Of a stretch of 64,000 nt of DNA, positions 47,361 through 57,268 are shown one piece after another. Below the pieces are notes generated by a model that saw only the letters and a program-made list of their open reading frames with translations, had not been told where the DNA came from and did no database searches. The stretch is from NCBI GenBank assembly GCA_001000675.1, contig LCHW01000001.1:346686-410685 (forward strand), in the 5' to 3' direction. Position 1 is the first letter of the stretch, and each line of letters opens with the position of its first letter. The DNA comes from Candidatus Wolfebacteria bacterium GW2011_GWE2_44_13. Lineage in GTDB: Bacteria > Patescibacteria > Paceibacteria > UBA6257 > UBA9933. The translations under genes were made by a program, and so were the position numbers.

Positions 47361-49223
47361 GCAAAAATACTAGGAATTGACCTTGGAACGACCAACTCTG
47401 CGATGGCTATCATCGAAGGTGGTGAACCAAAAGTGTTAGAAAATCATGAAGGAAATCGCACGACTCCTTCTATTGTGGCAATCAGCAAAGCGAACGAACG
47501 ACTCGTTGGTTTGCTTGCTAAGCGACAAGGTGTTGTGAATCCGAAAAATACTATTTTTTCGGTGAAGCGTCTTATTGGGCGTAAATTTAATGATCCGGAA
47601 GTGCAAAACGATAAGGCATGGTTGCCTTTTGAAATGCGCGCATCGGAAACAGGAGGCGTGGAAGTGCAAATGGGGGATCGTTGGTATAAGCCCGAAGAAA
47701 TTTCGGCAATGATATTGTCAAAGTTAAAGGCTGATGCAGAGGCAAAAGTTGGAGAAACAATTAGCGAAGTAGTTATTACTGTGCCTGCTTATTTTGATGA
47801 CTCACAGCGTCAGGCTACAAAGAATGCATGTGAAATTGCTGGGCTTTCTGTAAAGCGCATGATTAACGAGCCAACTGCGGCTGCGCTTGCGTATGGTCTT
47901 AACAAGCAAAAGAACGAAAAAATAGTTGTATACGATCTAGGGGGCGGAACCTTTGACGTTTCTGTGTTGGAAATCGGAGACGATGTTGTTGAAGTATTAG
48001 CTACGGGTGGTGATACGCATCTTGGTGGCGACGATTTTGATAAGACAATCATTCAGTACTTGGTAAGTGAATATAAAAAGCAGGATGGTATTGATTTGTC
48101 TGGCGATGCACTTGCATTGCAACGATTGAAAGAAGTTGCTGAGCGTGCAAAACACGAATTGTCTACTGCGTTTGAAACCGAAATTAATATTCCGTATATC
48201 ACTTCTGATGCAGCTGGTCCGAAGCATTTCTTGATGAAGTTGACTCGTGCAAAGCTCGAAGAGCTTGTTGGTCCGCACATTGATAAATCACTCGAAATTG
48301 TTAAGAAAATTGTAAAGGATGCTGGATTGCAGATTGCGGACATTAATGAAGTTGTTTTAGTTGGTGGACAGATTCGTATGCCGAAAATCCACGACGCCGT
48401 GAAAGATCTTTTTGGCAAAGAACCACACAAGGGTATTAACCCGGACGAAGTTGTCGCTATTGGTGCTGCGGTGCAGGCGGGTATTTTCCAGGGAGAAGTA
48501 AAAGATGTACTTTTGTTGGATGTTACCCCGTTGTCTTTTGGTATCGAAACATTCGGTGGTGTGTTTACTGCATTGATTGAAAAAAATACCACCATCCCAA
48601 CACAAAAATCGCAGGTGTTTTCAACTGCTGCAGATAATCAGACATCAGTCGAAATTCATATCCTACAAGGTGAACGACCGATGGCCGCTGATAACAAAAC
48701 GCTTGGGCAGTTTATGCTTGATGGTATTCCAACGGCACCGCGCGGCATTCCGCAGATTGAAGTTACGCTTGATATTGATGCAAACGGTATTTTAAATGTT
48801 TCTGCAAAAGATAAGGCAACAGGAAAAGTACAGTCAGTGCGCATTGAAGCTTCAACGCAGTTGTCGAAAGAAGAAATTGAAAAGCTAAAACAGGAAGCTG
48901 TTTTGCATGCGGAAGAAGATGCAAAAAAGCGTGCATTAATTGAGGCTCGCAACCATGCTGAGCAATTATTGTATACCGCAGAAAAATCGCTTAAAGAAGC
49001 GAATGAAAAAGTTTCAGAAGAGATAAAGAAAGGTGTGCAAGATGCAATCGATGCATTGAAGGCAGTTAAGGATGGCGAAGATGGGGAAGCGGTTATCGCG
49101 AAAACCGAAGCGCTTTCCACTGAACTTCAAAAAATTGGCTCGGCGATGTATACTCAAGAGGAACCGTCTGCAGAAAAACCGGCAGATGAAACACCTAACG
49201 AGGAAAACACAACCACGCAATGA
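47358..49223 (+). CDS. dnaK: Hsp70 chaperone
   Basis: 621 residues: ATPase domain with LGIDLGTTNSAMAI, VYDLGGGTFDVSVLEIG and VLVGGQIRMPKIHDAV (most bacteria have VGGQTRMP, here isoleucine replaces threonine), the linker VLLLDVTPLS, the peptide-binding domain and a helical lid with an acidic tail. ATG 47358 is the start, matching MAKILGIDLG. The stop overlaps the next gene by four bases (ATGA). Confidence 0.96.
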   Translation: MAKILGIDLGTTNSAMAIIEGGEPKVLENHEGNRTTPSIVAISKANERLVGLLAKRQGVVNPKNTIFSVKRLIGRKFNDPEVQNDKAWLPFEMRASETGGVEVQMGDRWYKPEEISAMILSKLKADAEAKVGETISEVVITVPAYFDDSQRQATKNACEIAGLSVKRMINEPTAAALAYGLNKQKNEKIVVYDLGGGTFDVSVLEIGDDVVEVLATGGDTHLGGDDFDKTIIQYLVSEYKKQDGIDLSGDALALQRLKEVAERAKHELSTAFETEINIPYITSDAAGPKHFLMKLTRAKLEELVGPHIDKSLEIVKKIVKDAGLQIADINEVVLVGGQIRMPKIHDAVKDLFGKEPHKGINPDEVVAIGAAVQAGIFQGEVKDVLLLDVTPLSFGIETFGGVFTALIEKNTTIPTQKSQVFSTAADNQTSVEIHILQGERPMAADNKTLGQFMLDGIPTAPRGIPQIEVTLDIDANGILNVSAKDKATGKVQSVRIEASTQLSKEEIEKLKQEAVLHAEEDAKKRALIEARNHAEQLLYTAEKSLKEANEKVSEEIKKGVQDAIDALKAVKDGEDGEAVIAKTEALSTELQKIGSAMYTQEEPSAEKPADETPNEENTTTQ

Positions 49224-50206
49224 ACTTACTCAATAAACCAGCGAATGCTTACACCATAGGCATTTCCGGATCAATCAAAATAGGTATACTCGCCTTTGTT
49301 GGTATCGTTTTTGCACTCGGATTTAGCTGGTTTTTTCGAGAGTTTCTTTTGACGGGTGAGTGGACAAAGATGCTTTGGAGCGGGTTGTCTTCGATCGGAT
49401 TTTTAGTAGTGTTTACGTTGCAAACATTTTTTATGCGTTCAAACACGCATTTTGCAGTGGCGTTCTTCTTACAAAGTCTTGCGCTGATTTCCTTTTTCTT
49501 TGCATTATCCGTACCAATCATGACACTCTTTGTTGTGGTATATGGTGGTTTGCTGAGTGCGAGCTATAGCGGACGAAAGATGCTCGACAATATGCTTACG
49601 ATTGATTTTTGGAGTATTAGTAAATTGGTTGTACCAAAAGGAATTATTGCTATTACGTTATTGGCGAGTGTCTTCATTCCGCTCCATTTACAAGCGCATC
49701 GTGATTCAATACCGGTATCATCGGCTACATTTGATAAAGTACTCGCTTCGAGTAGTAGTTTTATTAAATATTTCTATAAGGATTTTGATACATCGAAGAC
49801 GGTTGATGAGCTTGCGCGCACTGCGACTGAACAGCAGCTGAGCGAAAAATTTCCTCAGGTAAATGCATTAAAGCCTCGAGAAAAAACACTTTTGATTAAT
49901 GAAGCAATGAAGGGCTTGTATGAGCAGCTCTTTAACTACACGGGTGTACAAATTAATCCAAAAGATCCTGTTGCAGTAGCTGCGTACGGTGTGCTACAAG
50001 AAAAATATTTTGCGTTACGTGACGAAGTGAAATTGTGGATATTTATTATCTTTGGTGCCGTTATCTTCATTTCTATTGCAAGCATTATGATGCCGCTTCG
50101 CATCCTCGTCGCACTCATTGCATTCTTTGTGTATGAAGTCATGATTGCACTCGGCTTTGCGCGCGTGGTCATCGAAAGCCGGTCAAAAGAAACGTTTGTG
50201 CTCTAA
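49220..50206 (+). CDS. polytopic membrane protein translationally coupled to dnaK
   Basis: 328 residues: four membrane helices in the first 160 residues, an extracytoplasmic region of about 110 residues (charged, helical; contains KDFDTSKTVDELARTATEQQL), then two more helices. It overlaps dnaK by ATGA, so it is expressed with the chaperone, and dnaJ follows 87 bases later. I know no family for it. A membrane-stress or quality-control role is suggested by position only. Confidence 0.65.
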   Translation: MNLLNKPANAYTIGISGSIKIGILAFVGIVFALGFSWFFREFLLTGEWTKMLWSGLSSIGFLVVFTLQTFFMRSNTHFAVAFFLQSLALISFFFALSVPIMTLFVVVYGGLLSASYSGRKMLDNMLTIDFWSISKLVVPKGIIAITLLASVFIPLHLQAHRDSIPVSSATFDKVLASSSSFIKYFYKDFDTSKTVDELARTATEQQLSEKFPQVNALKPREKTLLINEAMKGLYEQLFNYTGVQINPKDPVAVAAYGVLQEKYFALRDEVKLWIFIIFGAVIFISIASIMMPLRILVALIAFFVYEVMIALGFARVVIESRSKETFVL

Positions 50207-50293
50207 GATGGATACGGTTGTAAAACCGTATCCATTGAGTAGCGATAGTTTACTTGTGGTAATTCCCGTATATACGGGAATTTAAAAAAACAA

Positions 50294-51391
50294 ATGAGCA
50301 ACGATTATTATAAAATTCTTGGCGTAGAAAAATCCTCATCTGATGAGGATATTAAAAAAGCATACAGAAAGCTTGCGCATCAATATCATCCTGATAAAAC
50401 AGGAGGGGATGAAAAGAAATTCAAGGAAATCAACGAAGCATATCAAACGCTTTCCAATAAAGAAAAGCGTGCCCAGTATGACCGTTTTGGGAATACGGCA
50501 CAGGGCGCTGGTGGACCAGGCGGATTTGGTGGGTTTTCTCAAGGCGGCTTTGATTTTCAGGGTGGCGATTTTGGCGATCTCGGAGATATCTTCGAAACCT
50601 TTTTTAATGGCATGGGTGGGCAGCAAAAACGACGTACGTATGCACATGGCTCTGATATGGAAATGGTGCAAGAAATTACGCTTGAAGATGCGTATCGAGG
50701 TATAGAAAAAAACGTTACGTACAAAACAAATATTCATTGTGCGCAGTGTAAAGGGCTTGGGCACGATGCCAAGGCGACATTTTCACAGTGTAAAAAGTGT
50801 GATGGACGAGGTGAAGTGCGTGAAACACGCAGTACTTTTTTTGGAAATTTTGCGCAAGTACGAACGTGTACAGAGTGTCATGGTGTCGGACAAATTCCCG
50901 ATAAACGCTGCTCGTCGTGTTCTGGATCAGGTGTTGTTCGTGGCGAAAAGAAAATTGCGGTTAAGATATTGCCGGGTATTGCTGATGGGCAGATCATTAA
51001 AATGGTTGGCGCCGGAGAGGCAGGTGAGCGAGGATCGCAAGAAGGCGATTTGTTTTTGCATGTGCGCGTAAAACCGCATGCAATCTTTAGTCGACAAGAT
51101 GACCATTTGATTATTGAAAAGGAAATACAGCTTATTAATTTGTTGGCATATTTTTCTGACAGTGAAGCGCATCCGATCTACGTCACTACGATTTCAGGAG
51201 GAAAGCTTGCGCTGGATATTCCGCGTGACTTCACCTTTAATAAACCATTTAAGGTGACGAGTGAAGGTATGCCTCACTTTAATCGTTCTGGAAAAGGAGA
51301 TCTCTTCGTGCATTTCAAAATTGTCCCACCGCATAAAATGAGTAAAGATGCAAAACGTCTTCTTGAGGAATTGCGCAATGAAATGCGATAA
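50294..51391 (+). CDS. dnaJ: Hsp40 co-chaperone
   Basis: 365 residues: J domain with YHPDKTGGD (HPD), a Gly/Phe-rich linker (FGGFSQGGFDFQGGD), four zinc motifs C-x-x-C-x-G-x-G (CAQCKGLG, CKKCDGRG, CTECHGVG, CSSCSGSG) and the C-terminal substrate domains (VKILPGIADGQIIKMVGAGE). It stimulates DnaK ATPase and passes substrates to it. Complete, normal length. Confidence 0.96.
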   Translation: MSNDYYKILGVEKSSSDEDIKKAYRKLAHQYHPDKTGGDEKKFKEINEAYQTLSNKEKRAQYDRFGNTAQGAGGPGGFGGFSQGGFDFQGGDFGDLGDIFETFFNGMGGQQKRRTYAHGSDMEMVQEITLEDAYRGIEKNVTYKTNIHCAQCKGLGHDAKATFSQCKKCDGRGEVRETRSTFFGNFAQVRTCTECHGVGQIPDKRCSSCSGSGVVRGEKKIAVKILPGIADGQIIKMVGAGEAGERGSQEGDLFLHVRVKPHAIFSRQDDHLIIEKEIQLINLLAYFSDSEAHPIYVTTISGGKLALDIPRDFTFNKPFKVTSEGMPHFNRSGKGDLFVHFKIVPPHKMSKDAKRLLEELRNEMR

Positions 51392-51429
51392 GTGGCATAC
51401 GAACACCTAACCCCTATTGTATAGAGCAT

Positions 51430-51885
51430 ATGGAAAAATCAACCGCACGATTTCTTGTTCTTGGCTGTACACTTCTTTTTGTGAGTGTGCTGCAGTTTTT
51501 AGACATAGCAATCTTTGGTGTTGTTCCTAATATGTTGCTTGTGGTGATTGTTACAATGGCTCTATTTTTGCGGGATTTTTTGCACGAACTTTTTCTCCTT
51601 TCTCTCGCATCTTTTTTACTAAAGTTTTCTCCTGTGGTGAATCGTGAAATACTTGCCTTCTTTTTTATCGGACTTATTATTATACTTATTGAGAGAAAAT
51701 TGCCGTGGCACACACTTGTGAACGGCATTTTTTTGACGTTTTTTGCTACGATTGCGCTCTATGTATTTGTTGATCGGGCTTCGATAGCTTCCCTTATGTT
51801 TGCGAAGGAATTGGGTTATAATGTACTACTGACGTACGCGTTGTATCATGGGTTTGTATTCTTCCGGTTGTTTCGACATCGATAA
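51430..51885 (+). CDS. small membrane protein, MreD-like
   Basis: 151 residues with about five membrane helices. The opening (a helix with LQFLD then GVVPNMLLVVIV) follows the MreD pattern, in which an early L-Q helix is followed by P-x-L-L. The short loops and length agree with MreD, but conserved residues of that family are few and no mre gene is adjacent. It could equally be an unrelated membrane protein. It stands between dnaJ and pcm. Confidence 0.45.
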   Translation: MEKSTARFLVLGCTLLFVSVLQFLDIAIFGVVPNMLLVVIVTMALFLRDFLHELFLLSLASFLLKFSPVVNREILAFFFIGLIIILIERKLPWHTLVNGIFLTFFATIALYVFVDRASIASLMFAKELGYNVLLTYALYHGFVFFRLFRHR

Positions 51886-51941
51886 CCACTGGAGTATCTA
51901 TTGTATTCACGAATCGATTACCATAACGACATAAGTATTAT

Positions 51942-52625
51942 ATGACTAGCGAACCGCAATATTACGAGCTAACCGACGAACTTATTCAAGATGGTTATTT
52001 AAAGACCCCCGAGCTTATCGAATCATTTGAGCACATCGATCGTGCCGATTTTGTTCCCGACGACCAAAAAGAATTTGCTCATTGCAATACGCCGCTTGCC
52101 ATTGGATTTAATCAAACGATTTCACAACCACTCTCAGTGGCTTTTATGCTTGAGCTGTTACAACCAAAAGCAGGGGAACATATTCTTGATATTGGCGCAG
52201 GGAGCGGATGGCAAACGGCCATCTTAGCAGATGTGGTGAGTAAAAAAACTGCAGAGGGAACGGGCGTTGCTACTGATAGTGAGTTGTCGCTTGGTTCTGT
52301 GGTTGCTGTTGAGCGAGTGCCTGAGCTAAAAGCCTTTTCCGAAGTTAATATCGATAAGTACGGATTTATTCGACAAAATATTGCACAAGTTGTTTTAGGG
52401 GATGGCACAAAAGGGTATAAAAACAGCGCTCCCTACGACAAGATTATTGCATCAGCAAGCTCAGAAGGCGATGTCCCGGTGTTGTGGAAGCGACAGTTAA
52501 AAATTGGAGGACGTATCGTTGCTCCAGTTGGTAGTAGTATTGTTGTTATCGATAAAATTTCAAAATTGAAATATACAAAGAAAGAATATTTTGGATTTAA
52601 CTTCACGCCACTAGTAGTCTCGTAA
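51942..52625 (+). CDS. pcm: protein-L-isoaspartate O-methyltransferase
   Basis: 227 residues. FVPDDQKEFAHCNTPLAIGFNQTISQP is the substrate loop, ILDIGAGSGWQTAIL is motif I for S-adenosylmethionine, and GDGTKGYKNSAPYDKIIASAS followed by GGRIVAPVG complete the fold. It repairs isoaspartate in aged proteins. An insertion of about 15 residues lies after motif I (KKTAEGTGVATDSELS). Position after the chaperone genes fits a protein-repair theme. Confidence 0.93.
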   Translation: MTSEPQYYELTDELIQDGYLKTPELIESFEHIDRADFVPDDQKEFAHCNTPLAIGFNQTISQPLSVAFMLELLQPKAGEHILDIGAGSGWQTAILADVVSKKTAEGTGVATDSELSLGSVVAVERVPELKAFSEVNIDKYGFIRQNIAQVVLGDGTKGYKNSAPYDKIIASASSEGDVPVLWKRQLKIGGRIVAPVGSSIVVIDKISKLKYTKKEYFGFNFTPLVVS

Positions 52626-52655
52626 AAGTAAAAAATTCTTAAACAACAACCCACC

Positions 52656-55600
52656 ATGAAAGAGAAAAAACCTATCATAAAAACACCCGCTTCAGATAAT
52701 CCGTACGAGGTCTTTCTTTCGCCGGAAAAACTTGCAGAGAAGCGTGCAAAGCAAGCGGAATTGGCGCGCGCCGAGGTGGCAGAGCAATCTCAAGAAGAAG
52801 TGGAGCAACCACAACAACTAGTGACAACTACAGAAGAATCGATGGAAGAAACAAAAAGCGAAACAATCGTACGTGAACAAACCGTTGCGGATGCTGAATC
52901 GTTTACGCCGGAGGAGAAAAAAATGACCGCTACGGAAATGCGGGAAGCGCGCGAACGTGAAGAGGAGGGAATCGCCGCGCTTGCGCAGGATCTTTTTGAA
53001 AAACGTATGCAAGGCCATGGGGCAGAAATGGTTGACGCAATATTGATAGAAAATGGGATTACGCCCTGGACTCCCGAAGCGGAGGAGTTTATGCGCAAAT
53101 GGGATTGGGAGCAAGCAGCGGCAAAACTCGCTCCTATTGAACAGGATCGACAGACAGCGATTGAGCAGGTCAATGGAATTGAACCGAAAAAGCTTATTGA
53201 GTTATCTGAGAAAGAAGAGGGTGTTATTGCTGTGCAGCTCGCTCAATTTAATATGCAGCCCGCTGACTTAGAGCAGATAAGCGGATTTGATACATTGTCC
53301 TATGGGCAACGACTTCTTGTGATTGAAAATTTGCGACAAGCTACGCTCGGGCGCATTCAAGAGGAGGCTACTGACAGGCATCGTGCTGAAGTTGCTGGTG
53401 CTGCATGGTACGGTAAAATTTGGCGTAATGCATTTTCTAAATTACGTATTGCGAAGCATGAAAAAGAGACTGCACAAGAAATAATGCAAGGTGGGCTAGC
53501 GCATCATCGAGAGGTGCTTGCGCAACTAACAACGGGCGCAGAAAATATGGGCCTCGATGTTCTTGTTGAAAAAGACGGCTCGTTGACGGTTCAATATTTA
53601 GGAAAAAATGAATTATTGAGCCCAGCTGAACAAGAGCAGGTGGCTAAGTTTAATACTGCTGCTCAAAAGTTTAGCACCGTTCCCGCTGAGTGGTCGTTTG
53701 CACCTGAAGGATCAAAAGAATATAAGGAATATACAAAAGCATTTCAAGAATTCGATCAATTTAAGCGAACGCTCCTCGCTACGGAAGGAAATATTTTTGG
53801 CGAGAAGAACGCGATGCATGCGATGTCCAACGCAGATTTTAAGATTCGCAGTAATCAATTTTTTAATACGCACCCTGATGCAATGAAGGAGTTGGTTGCG
53901 ATTAAGTCCGACGCAATTTGGACTCGTGGACTAGGGGATATGTTTAAGGAGCGTGGAGCGCAAACATCCCTTGGGTATATTGGACGCGCCATGGGTGCGA
54001 GCTTGCTTGGGAAAGCAGCTGCATTACCTATTGTTGGAGGGGTTATTGGTATGTTTATGGCGCGCAAACGCGCGAAGGAGTCATTGCATACGCAAGAACG
54101 ACAGATGCGCGGCGGAAAAAATGTTGATGCGCGTTTTGCGGATATGATGTACACCACTGTTCCTGCTACTACGCTCGGCGAAAAGCTTGAACGTGCATTA
54201 CATGCTGTTTCTACGAGTGAGCCAGATTCAGAACAACACAAGAAAGCGCTTGCAACACTACGTGCGCGTCTTGAGTATAGTCAATTTAAACTGGAAGAAG
54301 GGCGGATTGATTTCGGAAGTCGCGAAGTGCATACAGGCAACCAATATGATCTATTTGATAAAATAGGCGCTGGTTTTGCATTGCTTGAACAAACTGCTAT
54401 TACGGACGAATTGGAAAGTGAAGAGAAGGCGGGTAAGCGATTTAATCGGCTGGATAAAATGTTCACTGCGGAACAAAATACGGTAGAGGATTTGCGACGC
54501 ATATATAAAAATAAAGAGATGCTCAAGGGTATGGCGATTGGGGCTACCTTTTCTATCGTTGGTTATCTTATTGCCGATACGCTTGCGGGCACTGGAAATG
54601 CGCATGCAGCAACCGGACCGGAGAGTGTGCCTGCAATTAAAAAATCCATCAATCTAGCCGGCGAACCGGGAGCGCATACTGCGCGAGTTAACGGTGTCGC
54701 AGGCGCTGTTGGAAAAGTTGCTGCGCTGTCTTCAGTTGGGGAAAAGGTAGGAGGTGGGGTGGCGAATGTGGCTGCTACTGAGTCTGCTTCACTAAACTTT
54801 GTTGAAGGTGGCAATATCGCAGCTGCAACGACTGAACAAAGCGAGATAAGCGGCGCAGGTGCTGCAGGGAAGGTTGCCGCATTGTCGGCAGTTGGAGAGC
54901 AGGCGAATGTGGCTACCCCTGAATCTGCACCACTAAATTTTGTTGAGGGTGGTAATATTGCAGCTGCGCAAGAAACTATCCCGACCGTTGCGACTATTGG
55001 TGCGCGCGGCGCAGAGGGTTCGATTATTGATACGTTGAAAACAAACCCTGAACTTGCGAAAAAACTTGGATGGGACGGCGTGACCGATCTAAAAGAGTGG
55101 TCTGGTAAGGAAGCGCACGCGCTTTGGCTTGCTGATGCAAAAGAGCAACTTGCAAAGCCAGAGATGATCGAGAAATTAAAAAATGCAGGGTATACGCCTG
55201 ATGCAAAGGGCTATGCGGAAGCTATGCAACATATTGCGAAGGGTTCAATTGCAATTGACCCCATTACAAAGACGATTAATTTAGAGAATATCGAATTTGT
55301 TAAAGCTCGCGTTACCGTGATCCCTTCAGTTGTGCCAGTGGAACAACCTGTTGCCGCCCCACAAATTGTGAGTGGGCATGCAGTAGAGGATAGTCTTCCT
55401 AAGACGGCTATACCTGTAGCTGTAGCTCCGCAAATCGTTGGTGGGAGTGAAGCTGTCGCTGAAGCCGTAGCCCCGCAAATTGTAAGTGGAAGCGCTGTTG
55501 AAACAGTTACTGCTCCTGCCCCTACTGCAGAAGCTGAACTAACAAAAACAGAAGCTGTCACAAGTGCACCTGTAAATAAGGAAGCTGTTGCAGCGCCAAA

Positions 55601-55949
55601 GTCACCCGTAGTTGCTCAAGAGTTAGTTGCAACGCCAACATCCGAAATACTGCATTCTTCTGCGCCTATCGTAAACCCAGAGCGAATTGCCCTTTTGGAG
55701 GCTAATATCAATACTGATCGTACAAACGCAGCATCGCATATCGTTGACCATTATAAAGCTGGAGATATAACTGCACAAGATTTTACGGCATATTATGCTG
55801 GAATGGTAAACGGAGTTCGTAATGATGAACAAACAATTACGCGTGTGCAACAGTTGTTCCAGAGTGTAATAGCAGGAGCAAGTCCAGAAATTAAAACCAA
55901 TGCAATGGGGGAGTTAACGAAAATTGTTAAACAATTGCAAAAAACTTAA
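52656..55949 (+). CDS. very large helical protein with repeats and one membrane helix
   Basis: 1097 residues. Residues 1-115 are acidic with long helices rich in E and K; 115-600 are helical with no known domain; one membrane helix lies at about 625-645 (MAIGATFSIVGYLIADTLAG). The outer part contains an imperfect 45-residue duplication (each copy with GKVAALS-x-VGE and LNFVEGGNIAAA), a helical domain, then a proline- and alanine-rich stretch with APQIVSG three times, and a last helical domain. The topology suggests a large cytoplasmic part and an extracytoplasmic tail. The function is unknown; single gene with its own terminator. Confidence 0.6.
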   Translation: MKEKKPIIKTPASDNPYEVFLSPEKLAEKRAKQAELARAEVAEQSQEEVEQPQQLVTTTEESMEETKSETIVREQTVADAESFTPEEKKMTATEMREAREREEEGIAALAQDLFEKRMQGHGAEMVDAILIENGITPWTPEAEEFMRKWDWEQAAAKLAPIEQDRQTAIEQVNGIEPKKLIELSEKEEGVIAVQLAQFNMQPADLEQISGFDTLSYGQRLLVIENLRQATLGRIQEEATDRHRAEVAGAAWYGKIWRNAFSKLRIAKHEKETAQEIMQGGLAHHREVLAQLTTGAENMGLDVLVEKDGSLTVQYLGKNELLSPAEQEQVAKFNTAAQKFSTVPAEWSFAPEGSKEYKEYTKAFQEFDQFKRTLLATEGNIFGEKNAMHAMSNADFKIRSNQFFNTHPDAMKELVAIKSDAIWTRGLGDMFKERGAQTSLGYIGRAMGASLLGKAAALPIVGGVIGMFMARKRAKESLHTQERQMRGGKNVDARFADMMYTTVPATTLGEKLERALHAVSTSEPDSEQHKKALATLRARLEYSQFKLEEGRIDFGSREVHTGNQYDLFDKIGAGFALLEQTAITDELESEEKAGKRFNRLDKMFTAEQNTVEDLRRIYKNKEMLKGMAIGATFSIVGYLIADTLAGTGNAHAATGPESVPAIKKSINLAGEPGAHTARVNGVAGAVGKVAALSSVGEKVGGGVANVAATESASLNFVEGGNIAAATTEQSEISGAGAAGKVAALSAVGEQANVATPESAPLNFVEGGNIAAAQETIPTVATIGARGAEGSIIDTLKTNPELAKKLGWDGVTDLKEWSGKEAHALWLADAKEQLAKPEMIEKLKNAGYTPDAKGYAEAMQHIAKGSIAIDPITKTINLENIEFVKARVTVIPSVVPVEQPVAAPQIVSGHAVEDSLPKTAIPVAVAPQIVGGSEAVAEAVAPQIVSGSAVETVTAPAPTAEAELTKTEAVTSAPVNKEAVAAPKSPVVAQELVATPTSEILHSSAPIVNPERIALLEANINTDRTNAASHIVDHYKAGDITAQDFTAYYAGMVNGVRNDEQTITRVQQLFQSVIAGASPEIKTNAMGELTKIVKQLQKT

Positions 55950-55957
55950 AAAAGTAA

Positions 55958-55987
55958 GTAAAAATGCGCCTTCAGGCGCATTTTTAC
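55958..55987 (+). terminator. intrinsic terminator
   Basis: GTAAAAATGCGCC pairs with GGCGCATTTTTAC around TTCA. Confidence 0.9.
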
Positions 55988-56012
55988 TGTGCGCAAGAGG
56001 TGGCTGAAGCCA

Positions 56013-56041
56013 TTGACAGTTTTTATAAAATATGTTAAATA
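56013..56041 (+). promoter_or_regulatory. -35/-10 promoter for the gene at 56109
   Basis: TTGACA, 17 bases, TAAATA; the leader of about 60 bases ends in AAAAGGAGA. Confidence 0.7.
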
Positions 56042-56108
56042 AAGTACAGCCCTTAATGAAATTTGCATATAGTTAGTTAACCTCTAGCCAAAAGAAAAGG
56101 AGATCCCC

Positions 56109-57020
56109 ATGAGAAATTCATGGATTGTGTTGGCCCTGATGCTTGCAGTCGCAACTTTAACTGGTTGCGCTGCTACTAAGGATCGGATTGTGTACGTCGC
56201 CTATAACCCAGCGCAAGTTGGGCAGGCGGCTGTACAGCAACCACAACCGTCTCAACCCGCTGCAGCGGCGCCGCAGAAAGAAGTGCCGCGGTATGCAGCA
56301 CCTGTTCCAGGGCGGCACTATCTCGACATCGGGGTGAACCCGGTTAACGAGAACCGGCCACTTGGCCCGGGTGAGAGACTCCTCACATTGGCTGAGGACG
56401 CTGAAGTTGTCACGCAATCACGGAAGGGGACAATCTCTCGAGGTTGGCTGCGCGCTGGCGAACAGGTGTTCGCCGTACTGGCGTCAGACCCGAGATATTG
56501 GGAGGTTGTGGCAATTAAACGCTGTGGCAATCCGATACTGAATCGGGCCCACGGTGTGGGACCGGTCTGGATTCTGGAAAACAAGCCAGCGCCGGTTGCT
56601 CAGCCCGTTGTTGCTCCGCCGCCTGCGGCAGTGAAGGCACTTCCTCCCGTAATTGTGGGGGGGCAGCAGGCAGGGTTGACGTTCTATCAGCCCGCGGGCG
56701 AAGAACCTGTGCCCCTCTGCGAAGGCAAAGACCGGAGCAGGTGGGGGCCGATCATTGGAGGCTTGCTTGGCCTGGGGGTTGGGGTTGCGACTCATAATCC
56801 GCTACTCGGCCTAGCCATTTCCGGTGGCGGGTCACTTGCTGGAGCATACAGCGATGGGTGCATCGACCCGAACGATGCCATGATAGCATTGTTTTTCGCT
56901 GGAGCGGGGTACGGCTTAACGCAGCCTTCCTCTAGTGGGGGCGGTGGAAGCAATTCCGGCGGCCCCGCGCAGCTTCCTGGTAACGGGGGTGGCGGCCCTG
57001 GGGGTGTCCCGGGGGGCTAA
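56109..57020 (+). CDS. lipoprotein with glycine-rich tail (leadered, GC-rich class)
   Basis: 303 residues. The signal peptide ends in a lipobox, LTGC with Cys20 as the lipid-modified residue. A P/Q/A-rich linker (residues 38-60) precedes a region with two similar short beta blocks, then a glycine-zipper-like hydrophobic segment (IIGGLLGLGVGVATHNPLLG) and a C-terminus of almost pure glycine, serine and proline. GC about 60 percent, far above its neighbours. Glycine zippers suggest membrane interaction. No known family as a whole. Confidence 0.72.
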   Translation: MRNSWIVLALMLAVATLTGCAATKDRIVYVAYNPAQVGQAAVQQPQPSQPAAAAPQKEVPRYAAPVPGRHYLDIGVNPVNENRPLGPGERLLTLAEDAEVVTQSRKGTISRGWLRAGEQVFAVLASDPRYWEVVAIKRCGNPILNRAHGVGPVWILENKPAPVAQPVVAPPPAAVKALPPVIVGGQQAGLTFYQPAGEEPVPLCEGKDRSRWGPIIGGLLGLGVGVATHNPLLGLAISGGGSLAGAYSDGCIDPNDAMIALFFAGAGYGLTQPSSSGGGGSNSGGPAQLPGNGGGGPGGVPGG

Positions 57021-57176
57021 ACTATATGCGCGTTTTGGAGGGGTGACTTGTTCGCCCCTCCCTCTTTTACAGTCTCGTACCGCATGGCAGTGGTAGGGTG
57101 TTGTAAAAGGGGATTGTTCTTGCAAAAAGCAAGAATTTGGCTACACTAACAACATAAGAAGGGGTGAGAGATGCTA

Positions 57177-57242
57177 TTGACAAAATTGGCAAATTCTGCT
57201 TTACTATAGATATAAAAAAGAGCCCGCATGTAGACATGCGGG
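57177..57242 (+). promoter_or_regulatory. promoter and leader hairpin of the large surface-protein gene
   Basis: TTGACA (57177-57182) and TACTAT (57202-57207), spacing 19, then a leader hairpin CCCGCATG-TAGA-CATGCGGG at 57223-57242, ending 26 bases before ATG. The 150 bases before it hold no gene. Confidence 0.5.
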
Positions 57243-57268
57243 AATGAAACGTAATATATTATAACACT

